Positions 1 through 6,369 of a stretch of DNA of 15,947 nt are shown here, piece after piece. The stretch is from Candidatus Iainarchaeum sp. (GTDB lineage Archaea; Micrarchaeota; Micrarchaeia; Anstonellales; Bilamarchaeaceae): contig JAQTSF010000007.1 in the NCBI GenBank assembly GCA_028711485.1, positions 1-15,947 on the forward strand, written 5' to 3'. A program made the position numbers and the translations under genes. The notes beneath the pieces were generated by a model. It was not told where the DNA came from, did no database searches, and saw only the letters and a program-made list of their open reading frames with translations. Position 1 is the stretch's first letter; each line of letters starts with the position of its first letter.

Positions 1-2
1 AA

Positions 3-509
3 ATTGGTTTTATTGGCGGAATAATTGAAGAAAAAATAAAATCTTTCGGATTTAAACCAATAAGCAATCTTACAGGACATAAAATTACTACTGGTTTATT
101 GCATGCAGGAATAGATGTTCCTAATATAAAAACCGATGATCCTTATGAGTTTAGGGAAGGAGAAATCTATGCTATAGAACCTTTTGCAACAACAGGGAGC
201 GGTTTTGTTTCTGATATTGACCAAGTGGAAATATTTAGTTTATATTCTTTTAATACGGTTAAAATGAGACAATCCAGACAAATACTAAACCAAATAATTT
301 CTGAAAGAGGATTGCTTCCATTTTCAGAAAGATGGCTGAACAAGAAATTTCCTTCCAGACTTACAATATCAGTTGCATTAAAAGAAATGTTAAGAGAACA
401 AATTATACGGGCATACCCTGTTTTGAAAGATAGTGGAGATGGACTAGTTTCTCAGACAGAACATACTATTCTTATTACGGATAAAGGAAACGAAGTACTT
501 ACCAAATAA
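3..509 (+). CDS. map: Methionine aminopeptidase, type II (3' part)
   Basis: The gene enters from the left edge; codons from base 3 are in frame, and TAA lies at 507-509. The enzyme removes the initiator methionine from nascent proteins using a two-metal centre. About 168 C-terminal residues are visible. They carry the family order: an NLTGHK-x-LHAGI stretch (bases ~69-119) with the substrate-contacting His, then YAIEPFAT with a metal-ligand Glu, and finally QTEHTILI with the last metal-ligand Glu near the C terminus. The segment ILNQIISERGLLPFSERWL and the helical insert that follows it fit the archaeal/eukaryotic type II form, as in the Pyrococcus enzyme. The N-terminal metal ligands lie outside the window. 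The first ATG inside the window (99) falls within the conserved core and is not a start. The C terminus is complete. Confidence 0.95.
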   Translation: MGFIGGIIEEKIKSFGFKPISNLTGHKITTGLLHAGIDVPNIKTDDPYEFREGEIYAIEPFATTGSGFVSDIDQVEIFSLYSFNTVKMRQSRQILNQIISERGLLPFSERWLNKKFPSRLTISVALKEMLREQIIRAYPVLKDSGDGLVSQTEHTILITDKGNEVLTK

Positions 510-538
510 TGTTCCAATCTGTACAATTGCGATAACTA

Positions 539-547
539 TTTAAAATA
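539..547 (+). promoter_or_regulatory. Archaeal TATA box for the proline dehydrogenase gene
   Basis: TTTAAAATA is centred about 36 bp upstream of the ATG at 579, in the short gap after the methionine aminopeptidase stop. The spacing would put transcription start at roughly 570, giving a very short or absent leader. No Shine-Dalgarno sequence is seen before the ATG. Inferred from spacing and composition only. Confidence 0.45.
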
Positions 548-578
548 TTCTAACACAATCTTCTTTTTGTGTTTATCT

Positions 579-1592
579 ATGTCTAAATTAAAACAAACCA
601 GACCTATAAAGAGAGCAGTAAATTGGATTTTCTGTAAAACTATTGGAAGAAGATATACTGGAGGTTCATCAATTTTTTCTGTAATTAAAAGAGCAAAAAA
701 ATTAAATGAACGCGGAGTTAGAGTTGTCATAAATAATTTAGGAGAACACTATCGTACTAAAGAAGAAGTTGAACGAACAGTTAGAACTTATTTAGATCTT
801 TTAGTTGCAATGAAAAGTTCTGGAATAAATGGTTCTGTTTCGCTAAAACCAACTCAATTTGGTCTTTGTGTCTCGCATTCTTCTGATACAGAACGTAATA
901 GATATACGCGTGAGCAGATGTGGAGAGTTGCTGATAAAGCTCATAATCTTGGAATAACTATAGAAATCGATATGGAGGACCGAGAAACATTACAATTTAC
1001 TTATGAGACATATGCTATGTTCAACAGATGGTCTGGCGGCGGTCTTCTTCTCGCGCTTCAAGCAAATGTTGAATTGTCATTTACAATATTAAGGCAAATG
1101 ATATCACTAAGTACTCCTGAAGTTCCTAATGGAGTTCGATTAGTTAAAGGAATATATGAACCACAAGATCCCAATCTGATGACTAATGATGAAATAATGG
1201 CTCGATTCTCGGGGTTAACCGAATTTGTAATGGTTAGCAGTTGTCCGGAATTTAGGGTTGCAATCGGAAGCCATCACTCAGATATTCTTTCAAGATTTTT
1301 AGTTTTATCTAGGGCACATCCTAAAGAATTTTCAGAAGTCCAAATTCTTTCCGGAGTTATGGACAATATTATTGAAAATGTTCAATCCGAAGGTGGTAAT
1401 GTTGCAGTTTATCTTCCATTTGGAGAAAATGCTTTTGCTTATAGTTTTAGAAGAATGATGAAAAATCCTAAATTTATATTTAGAGTTTTAACCTCTATAT
1501 TCAGAAGAAAATATGCAAAAGAAATCAGCGGAGACATTGTTCAAGAAAATACTCATGAAACCGAGTTGAGTTCAACTCCGGATGAAAACTAA
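579..1592 (+). CDS. Proline dehydrogenase-family protein
   Basis: A 337-aa protein with the FAD-dependent (beta-alpha)8 proline dehydrogenase signature in order: SLKPTQ (88-93), DME (131-133), LQANVE (160-165), VRLVKGIYEP (186-195), AIGSHH (228-233), QILSGV (255-260), and VYLPFGENAFAYSFRRMMKNP (277-297), the last matching the family's substrate-binding C-terminal motif. The family oxidises proline to pyrroline-5-carboxylate. The length fits the short monofunctional form rather than bifunctional PutA; no P5C dehydrogenase lies in the window. ATG 579 is chosen over an in-frame TTG at 567 because it sits at the expected distance from the TATA element. LQANVE replaces the usual LQAYLRR-like stretch, so substrate preference could differ. 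The last ~23 codons lie over the antisense end of pdxT and look like a non-conserved tail. Confidence 0.88.
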   Translation: MSKLKQTRPIKRAVNWIFCKTIGRRYTGGSSIFSVIKRAKKLNERGVRVVINNLGEHYRTKEEVERTVRTYLDLLVAMKSSGINGSVSLKPTQFGLCVSHSSDTERNRYTREQMWRVADKAHNLGITIEIDMEDRETLQFTYETYAMFNRWSGGGLLLALQANVELSFTILRQMISLSTPEVPNGVRLVKGIYEPQDPNLMTNDEIMARFSGLTEFVMVSSCPEFRVAIGSHHSDILSRFLVLSRAHPKEFSEVQILSGVMDNIIENVQSEGGNVAVYLPFGENAFAYSFRRMMKNPKFIFRVLTSIFRRKYAKEISGDIVQENTHETELSSTPDEN

Positions 1593-2088
1593 GTGCAATA
1601 TAAAATCTTCCATCTTTTTTTTGTTCCACTCCAAATATTTCTCTATGTTTATCTAAGGATTTTGCGATAATATCAACATTGCTTCCAATCCCTACTATTC
1701 TTGGGGCCCTTATAAATATACCTCCAATTTCTCCAAATTTGCTATCTATTTTTTCTTCAAAAGAATCAATCTGTGATCCATAAGCATTTCTTTTTACTTC
1801 AATATCCATTAGATTAAAATGGGATTTAGAAAGCAATATTGCACCTGCGCAAGTTCCAAAAATATTTTTTATATTTTTTATTTCTACAGCAATTCCTTCC
1901 CTTTCAATTAATTTCATTAATGTAGTGCTTTCCCCTCCTGGGATAATTAGTGCATCTAAACCTTCAAAATCCTTTTTTATTCTAACTTCAACTATTTCAC
2001 ATTTTATTTTTAATTTTACAGATGCTTTTTTTACAGCATTAAGATGTTCTATAACATCTCCTTGAAGTGCTAATATTCCGATTTTCAT
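1525..2088 (-). CDS. pdxT: Pyridoxal 5'-phosphate synthase glutaminase subunit PdxT
   Basis: A 187-aa class I glutamine amidotransferase that hydrolyses glutamine and channels ammonia to PdxS for PLP synthesis. Visible features are MKIGILALQGDVIEH at the N terminus, PGGEST (50-55), FGTCAGAILL with the nucleophile Cys80, RNAYGSQ (100-106), FIRAP (125-129), and SFHPEL with catalytic His169 and Glu171, then a terminal HEYFL. ATG 2086-2088 is chosen because MKIGIL is the family start; the reading frame stays open 17 codons further upstream but runs back into the purM-like gene. It starts 8 bp after that gene's stop, so it is the last gene of the pdxS operon. Its 3' end overlaps the convergent proline dehydrogenase gene by 68 bp, although its own C terminus is conserved and complete. 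Confidence 0.96.
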   Translation of the reverse strand: MKIGILALQGDVIEHLNAVKKASVKLKIKCEIVEVRIKKDFEGLDALIIPGGESTTLMKLIEREGIAVEIKNIKNIFGTCAGAILLSKSHFNLMDIEVKRNAYGSQIDSFEEKIDSKFGEIGGIFIRAPRIVGIGSNVDIIAKSLDKHREIFGVEQKKDGRFYIALSFHPELNSTRFHEYFLEQCLR

Positions 2089-2096
2089 AAAGACAC

Positions 2097-3104
2097 TTAT
2101 ATTATTTTTATCCCTTTTTCTTTTACAACTTCCCCGCAAATTTTAGCATTGATTTTATTCTTTTTTGCAATTGAAATTATTTCTTCAGGATATTGAGTGG
2201 AAACAATCATTCCATTCCCCATATTCCAGGTTTGGTATGCTTCTTCTTTTTCCATTTTTCCTTTTTCAATACAATACTCCATCAATTCGCAGGGTTCAAA
2301 TAAATTATCCAATTTTGCACCAAATCCAGAAGGTTTCAACATTCTGCCTACTTTTCCAGGTATTCCTCCTCCAGTAATATGGGCAACACCCGTTAATTTA
2401 CCAAACATTTCTACAACTGCTTTTGAATAAATTTTGGAAGGAGTTAAAGCCTGCTCAAGTGTTCTTTTATTCCACTCACCATTCATTATTTTTCTAACTA
2501 AGGATAATCCATTTGATCTGAATCCTTTTTCTTCAAATGCAATTAATTTATCCCCTACTCCAATTTCTTTTCCAGTAAGCATATTTTTTTTATTTGCAAA
2601 CCAAACAACTGCTGCTCCCCAATTGTAGTTATATTCTCCAAATCCACCAATCCTATTTCCTAATTCTGCGATTTCCCCATTAATTACTGCAACATTTCCT
2701 TCTTTTGCAGCTCCAACATATCCTTTTGCTAATTGTTTTATAATCTTCAAATCCAGTTTATTTACATCTAGAATAGACCCAACTAAAACAGGTTCTCCTC
2801 CTCTTACAACTGCATCATCACAAACCATTGCAAACAAATCAAATGCAAGAGTGTCATGTTTTCCTAATCTTTCTGCAATTTCTACCTTTGTTCCAATACC
2901 ATCAAAATTCATTCCCATAAATGTTCCTTCAGGAAGTTTTGAAACATCCATTGCCCTTATTCCGGAAAAATCATCAAAAGGAGTTATTATTTCTCCTAAT
3001 TTTCCTTTCCTGTTTTTCCAGGTTTCTCTTGCAGCAGTGTACATAATTTTAGAAGAAGAATCACCCAATTTTATGTTCACTCCAGATTCAGAATAGTTAA
3101 CCAT
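2097..3104 (-). CDS. PurM-like AIR synthase-family protein
   Basis: 335 aa. PurM (phosphoribosylformylglycinamidine cyclo-ligase) closes the imidazole ring of AIR in purine synthesis, and AIR also feeds thiamine synthesis. The protein follows the PurM layout: NYSESGVNI (3-11), FDGIGTK (67-73), FDLFAMVCDD (88-97), RGGEP (101-105), GEIAE (143-147), RSNGLSLVRK (196-205), AHITGGG (241-247) and WNMGNGM (293-299). Differences from textbook PurM are CDD in place of VND, an unusual GGFGEYNYN segment where GGDYDLAG is typical, and Arg in place of His before SNG. It could be a divergent true PurM or an AIRS-superfamily relative with another substrate; no other purine gene is in the window. It sits third in the pdx operon, 38 bp after the phosphatase gene and 8 bp before pdxT. 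The ATG at 3102-3104 matches the PurM N terminus. Confidence 0.82.
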   Translation of the reverse strand: MVNYSESGVNIKLGDSSSKIMYTAARETWKNRKGKLGEIITPFDDFSGIRAMDVSKLPEGTFMGMNFDGIGTKVEIAERLGKHDTLAFDLFAMVCDDAVVRGGEPVLVGSILDVNKLDLKIIKQLAKGYVGAAKEGNVAVINGEIAELGNRIGGFGEYNYNWGAAVVWFANKKNMLTGKEIGVGDKLIAFEEKGFRSNGLSLVRKIMNGEWNKRTLEQALTPSKIYSKAVVEMFGKLTGVAHITGGGIPGKVGRMLKPSGFGAKLDNLFEPCELMEYCIEKGKMEKEEAYQTWNMGNGMIVSTQYPEEIISIAKKNKINAKICGEVVKEKGIKII

Positions 3105-3123
3105 AATTAGAATTACTCCATTA

Positions 3124-3137
3124 TACTTTTATAATTA
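3124..3137 (-). promoter_or_regulatory. Possible internal TATA promoter before the purM-like gene
   Basis: On the minus strand the 38-bp gap between the phosphatase stop and the purM-like ATG holds an AATTATAAAAGT-type element centred about 27 bp from the ATG. That is right for a leaderless transcript. It suggests the purM-pdxT half of the operon may also be transcribed separately. The region is AT-rich, so chance is possible. Confidence 0.35.
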
Positions 3138-3142
3138 TTACC

Positions 3143-3910
3143 TTATTCAAAAATTAGTTCTTTTATTTTTTGTGCATTCTCTTTTGAGGATGCGATAAAT
3201 AATTTTTCCCCTAAAAATTGTTCCTTTAATAAAACTCCCCCTGCTTCTTGTACAATTAATTCTCCTGCAGAGTAATCCCATTTTTTCAATCCTATTGAAA
3301 GGTATCCATCAACTCTATTATCTGCGACATAAGCAAGTTCAATTGCAGCACTCCCTAATTTTGTAACCCTCAAACATTCAGGATAAAATAATTCCCATAT
3401 TTTTTTCACTGGTTTTTCATTTCTTTTTGAATCCGGATAACACCATGCTAAAAACCAGTTTTCAATTTTTTTATTGTTTTTAATTTTCAATCCTTTTCCG
3501 TTTAGATATGCTCCTTTTCCTTTTTCAGCATAGAACAATTCATCTGTAATCGGGTTATATATTACTCCGGTGATTATTTCTTTTTTATATTCCAATGCAA
3601 TAGAAATAGCAAAAATAGGAATTTTATGAATAAAATTAGTGGTTCCATCCAATGGACCTATTATCCATAAGTATTCAGAATTATTATTTCCCTCCCCACT
3701 TTCCTCTGCAAGTATATTATGTTCTGGAAATTTTTTTCCTATTTCCCTTTTTATAAATTTCTCAGTTTCTAAATCAATCCCAGTTACATAATCCTGTTTG
3801 TTTTTTTCTTTTATCTCAAATTTTCCGTAATAACCCTTTTTTATTATTTTCCCAGCGTTTTTAACCAAATTATCAATAAATTTATAATACTCAAATCCCT
3901 CTTTTTGCAA
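3143..3910 (-). CDS. Inositol monophosphatase-family phosphatase with altered metal site
   Basis: 255 aa, the usual size of this Mg-dependent, Li-sensitive sugar-phosphatase family, whose archaeal members act on inositol-1-phosphate and often fructose-1,6-bisphosphate or NADP. Family motifs are VTGIDLETE (42-50), LAEESGE (67-73) with a metal Glu at 69, LDGTTNFIH (87-95), and KWDYSAGELIVQEAGG near the C terminus. The normal WI(I/M)DP(L/I)DGT motif reads WIIGPLDGT: the first metal-binding Asp is Gly85 (GGT where GAT is expected), while Asp88 remains. Translation starts at TTG 3908-3910, preceded by GGAGGAGG six bases upstream; no Met codon occurs in the conserved N-terminal part. The start overlaps the end of pdxS by 20 bp, so the two are translationally coupled. 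The substrate is unknown; the operon suggests a role near PLP synthesis. Confidence 0.9.
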   Translation of the reverse strand: MQKEGFEYYKFIDNLVKNAGKIIKKGYYGKFEIKEKNKQDYVTGIDLETEKFIKREIGKKFPEHNILAEESGEGNNNSEYLWIIGPLDGTTNFIHKIPIFAISIALEYKKEIITGVIYNPITDELFYAEKGKGAYLNGKGLKIKNNKKIENWFLAWCYPDSKRNEKPVKKIWELFYPECLRVTKLGSAAIELAYVADNRVDGYLSIGLKKWDYSAGELIVQEAGGVLLKEQFLGEKLFIASSKENAQKIKELIFE

Positions 3911-4772
3911 GTTTTTCCTCCTCCTTCAATGAATTTGTATCTTCACCCTTCATTGCTTCCCCAAGTCCTTCAGATGCCTTTGCAATCTTTTCAGGTTCAT
4001 TGAAATGTGCAACAGCATCAACAATTGCTTTTGCCATTTTTTTAGGTTCAGAAGATTTGAATATTCCTGAACCTACAAATACACCATCTACTCCTAACTG
4101 CATACATAAAGATGCGTCTGCAGGAGTGGCAATTCCCCCTGCTGCAAAATTAACAACAGGTAGTCTCCCCAACTCTTTAACTTTTTTTACAAGTTCAATA
4201 GGAACGCGGTATTCTTTTGCTTTTTTTTCAAGTTCTTTTTTATCTGCTTTTTTCAATCCTTCAATTTCATAATTTATTGTTCTTATGTGTTTTACTGCTT
4301 CTGAAACATCTCCTGTTCCTGCTTCTCCTTTTGTTCTGATCATTGCAGCTCCTTCGTTTATTCTTCTTAATGCTTCCCCTAAATTTCTTGCCCCGCATAC
4401 AAAAGGAATTTTAAAATTTCTTTTATCAATATGAAATTCTTTATCTGCAGGAGTGAGAACTTCACTTTCATCTATAAAATCAGCTTTAATTGCCTCTAAA
4501 ATCTGTGCTTCTGCAAAATGACCAATTCTGCATTTTGCCATTACAGGTATTGTTACTGTATTTTTTATTTCTTTTATCATAAGAGGATCACTCATTCTTG
4601 CAACTCCTCCCTGTGTTCTTATATCTGCAGGCACCCGTTCAAGAGCCATTACGGAAACTGCACCGGACTCTTCGGCAATTTTTGCTTGTTCAGGAGTAGT
4701 TACATCCATTATTACTCCTCCTTTCAGCATTTGAGCTAACCCAGATTTTAAATTAAATGTACTTTTATCCAT
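3891..4772 (-). CDS. pdxS: Pyridoxal 5'-phosphate synthase lyase subunit PdxS
   Basis: 293 aa from the ATG at 4770-4772. It condenses ribose 5-phosphate, glyceraldehyde 3-phosphate and PdxT-derived ammonia into PLP, acting as a dodecameric (beta/alpha)8 enzyme. Landmarks are GGVIMDVTTPEQAKIAEESGA with Asp23, MALERVPADIR, IPVMAKCRIGHFAEAQ with Schiff-base Lys80, ESEVLTPAD, FVCGARNLGEALRR, MIRTKGEAGTG with the second lysine (Lys148), and NFAAGGIATPADA followed by VGSGIFKS. A GTG three codons upstream (4781) is possible, but the ATG fits the TATA position and leaves a short leader. It is the first gene of the operon with the phosphatase, purM-like gene and pdxT, and is divergent from tRNA-Arg. 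Sequence is highly conserved; identification is secure. Confidence 0.98.
   Translation of the reverse strand: MDKSTFNLKSGLAQMLKGGVIMDVTTPEQAKIAEESGAVSVMALERVPADIRTQGGVARMSDPLMIKEIKNTVTIPVMAKCRIGHFAEAQILEAIKADFIDESEVLTPADKEFHIDKRNFKIPFVCGARNLGEALRRINEGAAMIRTKGEAGTGDVSEAVKHIRTINYEIEGLKKADKKELEKKAKEYRVPIELVKKVKELGRLPVVNFAAGGIATPADASLCMQLGVDGVFVGSGIFKSSEPKKMAKAIVDAVAHFNEPEKIAKASEGLGEAMKGEDTNSLKEEEKLAKRGI
3917..3924 (-). promoter_or_regulatory. Shine-Dalgarno site setting a TTG start
   Basis: Minus strand reads GGAGGAGG, then six bases, then TTG at 3910-3908. It lies inside the coding end of pdxS. Its strength and spacing support the TTG as the start of the phosphatase gene and imply coupled translation with pdxS. 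Confidence 0.7.
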
Positions 4773-4801
4773 TGTTCCCACATAAAAAATAATATAAGAA
4801 A

Positions 4802-4812
4802 AGATATAAATT
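4802..4812. promoter_or_regulatory. Shared TATA element for divergent pdxS and tRNA-Arg
   Basis: The + strand reads AGATATAAATT about 29 bp before the first base of tRNA-Arg (4836). The same bases on the - strand read AATTTATATCT, centred about 35 bp before the pdxS ATG (4772). Both spacings suit the archaeal TBP/TFB machinery. No other TATA-like element lies in the 63-bp gap. A single near-symmetric box serving both directions is an inference. Confidence 0.55.
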
Positions 4813-4835
4813 GGTTTGTAACCAGAATTAATTAA

Positions 4836-4973
4836 GGGCCCGTAGCTTAACCTGGATAGAGCGGTCGGCTTCGGAAGCCGTCTCCAAATCGCTGGAGATA
4901 CCGACAGGTTGCGAGTTCAAATTCCTCAATATATTCCTAAAATGTAAATAGGAGTAAAATCTTGCCGGGCCCG
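4836..4973 (+). tRNA. tRNA-Arg(TCG) with two introns
   Basis: Acceptor GGGCCCG (4836-4842) pairs perfectly with CGGGCCC (4966-4972), discriminator G4973. D stem GCTT/GAGC (4845-4848/4859-4862) allows one G-U pair. Anticodon stem GTCGG (4864-4868) pairs with CCGAC (4901-4905), and the loop CTTCGG+A gives anticodon TCG (4871-4873). A 25-nt intron (4875-4899) lies between positions 37 and 38 and contains a TCTCC/GGAGA hairpin. The T stem GCGAG (4911-4915) pairs with CTTGC (4961-4965), but after the T loop TTCAAAT (4916-4922) a second 38-nt insertion (about 4923-4960; the boundary is ambiguous by a few bases because AAAT repeats at both ends) interrupts the arm. Removing both leaves a normal 75-nt tRNA with no encoded CCA. 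The acceptor is the usual archaeal tRNA-Arg sequence. Confidence 0.9.
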
Positions 4974-5028
4974 TTTTATTTATTCAAATTTAGTTCGTTT
5001 TTTATTTCTTTCTCAATTTAATATTACT

Positions 5029-6312
5029 ATGAACAAAATAATTCCTGTTTTGATGTTTTTAATAATTCTTTCAACTTCTTTTAGTGCTGCATGCAATACA
5101 ATGTTCTCAGATGAACTAAACATTCGTGTTCTTGATGCAAAGAATAGACCTTTAGAAAATGCAACAGTAACAGTTACTTTTCAGGTGGATAAAACCACTG
5201 CAAAAGGATATACAACCACATTACCTCTTCTCACATCCTCAGACGGAACAACTTATGTAAAAATTCAGAATTTAGAACAAGTTAGTTCAAATGTAGATTG
5301 TAACATAGTAATAAATGCAGAATACGATGGAAAAACTGCAAAGAAAACAGTTATTGCAAACTCTCATGAAAACCTTATTGACCTAAAATTAGATGTTTAT
5401 TCTATTTTTCTTACGATAAAGGATTCTGAAGGCAAATTATTGGAAGGAGCCCTTGCAAGTGCAAATCTCATTCAATCAAAGACAAATAATATTGGATTTA
5501 CAGTACTAAGAGTTGGTGCAGGTACAAAAACATTATTTATTACCTATGGGGGAGCAACAAGACAATATACTGTTCAGGTAAATGATGATACTACTTATGC
5601 AGTTTCGTTTTTTCTTAAAGATGTGGTAATAACTGTTTTAGATGATTATGGAAATCCGTTACTCTCAAAAGCTTCCTGGTCTGGAAAAGAGTACCAAAGC
5701 GATGCTAATGGAAAAATAATTGTTCCTTCTATAGGAGTAATCTCTCCATCGATTACTGTAATTTATCAGGGTCTTACAAAAATACCAGACATGGACTTAG
5801 ATAGACAAACTGAATATACTGTTGTTTTTGATATGACTCCTCCAAAAATCATCAGCGTAGTCGATAAAAAAGAAAATAATTTGGTAAAACTTCTGATAAC
5901 TATTGAGGATCCTGGGGAATATTCCAGCAACGTGGATCCATCTTCTTTTTCAGTTAGATATGATACAGGTTCAGGATGGAATAATGCAAAAGCATACAAA
6001 CAAGGGACTGATTTATATGTTGCAGAAATGCAGGGGATAGAACTTAATTCTGTGGTCTATTTTGAAATTTATGTAAAAGATTATGATCTAAACAGCGTAT
6101 CTCTACCAGGAACTTTTTCAGTTTTTGAACAAGACCCAGACGATAACGGAGATAATGGTTCGGAAGATCCTGTTTCAGAATCCGATCTTTTACTTCCCGG
6201 AGCAGTTTTGTTGATTATTCTCTTGGCAATTGCATATTTTTTATATACAAGAACAAAAAAAGAGACAATTTCACCAGAAAAAGAAACACCCCCACCTGAG
6301 AAACCTTTATAA
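5029..6312 (+). CDS. Secreted, C-terminally anchored multi-domain beta-sandwich protein
   Basis: 427 aa. The N terminus is a Sec signal peptide (Lys3, then hydrophobic 4-16, probable cleavage near SFSA at 17-20). A single membrane helix (about 387-406) is followed by an RTKK stop-transfer stretch and a short Pro/Glu-rich cytoplasmic tail. The exterior looks like repeated transthyretin/carboxypeptidase-regulatory or Ig-like modules: the pattern 'D-x-x-G/N-x-P-L-x-x-A' recurs at RVLDAKNRPLENATV (33-47), IKDSEGKLLEGALAS (130-144) and VLDDYGNPLLSKASW (203-217). A separate domain opens with MTPPKI (269-274) and runs to about 367. An acidic Asp/Gly/Asn linker (369-380) leads to the membrane. Two cysteines (22, 91) could pair. 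This is the usual layout of archaeal surface proteins; no enzymatic motif is seen. Partner and function are unknown. Confidence 0.8.
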   Translation: MNKIIPVLMFLIILSTSFSAACNTMFSDELNIRVLDAKNRPLENATVTVTFQVDKTTAKGYTTTLPLLTSSDGTTYVKIQNLEQVSSNVDCNIVINAEYDGKTAKKTVIANSHENLIDLKLDVYSIFLTIKDSEGKLLEGALASANLIQSKTNNIGFTVLRVGAGTKTLFITYGGATRQYTVQVNDDTTYAVSFFLKDVVITVLDDYGNPLLSKASWSGKEYQSDANGKIIVPSIGVISPSITVIYQGLTKIPDMDLDRQTEYTVVFDMTPPKIISVVDKKENNLVKLLITIEDPGEYSSNVDPSSFSVRYDTGSGWNNAKAYKQGTDLYVAEMQGIELNSVVYFEIYVKDYDLNSVSLPGTFSVFEQDPDDNGDNGSEDPVSESDLLLPGAVLLIILLAIAYFLYTRTKKETISPEKETPPPEKPL

Positions 6313-6334
6313 AGATTAACTTTCATAATAAAGG

Positions 6335-6344
6335 TATATAAATA
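6335..6344 (+). promoter_or_regulatory. TATA box for the triple winged-helix gene
   Basis: TATATAAATA is centred about 30 bp upstream of ATG 6370, in the 57-bp gap after the surface-protein gene. The distance predicts transcription starting at or next to the ATG, so this gene is probably leaderless and transcribed separately from its upstream neighbour. Confidence 0.6.
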
Positions 6345-6369
6345 AACAAAAATAAACACAAATGGTGAT

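Noticed and set aside
1525..2139. A longer PdxT start 17 codons upstream
   Set aside because: It would overlap the end of the purM-like gene, and the family's proteins begin at MKIGIL-type sequence.
2165..3096. Several open frames on the + strand opposite the purM-like gene
   Set aside because: They are antisense to a well-conserved gene and their translations lack any family motif.
4864..4910. Reading the first tRNA as tRNA-Pro(CGG), or as a long-variable-arm tRNA without an intron
   Set aside because: That fold has a mismatched stem and leaves CCGAC unpaired. The Arg(TCG) reading gives a perfect five-pair anticodon stem, the acceptor is typical of archaeal tRNA-Arg, and CGG does not belong to a long-arm isotype.
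5029..5100. Lipoprotein signal with Cys22 as the lipid-bearing residue
   Set aside because: The residues before Cys22 (SAA) do not form a proper lipobox, and the protein already has a C-terminal membrane anchor.
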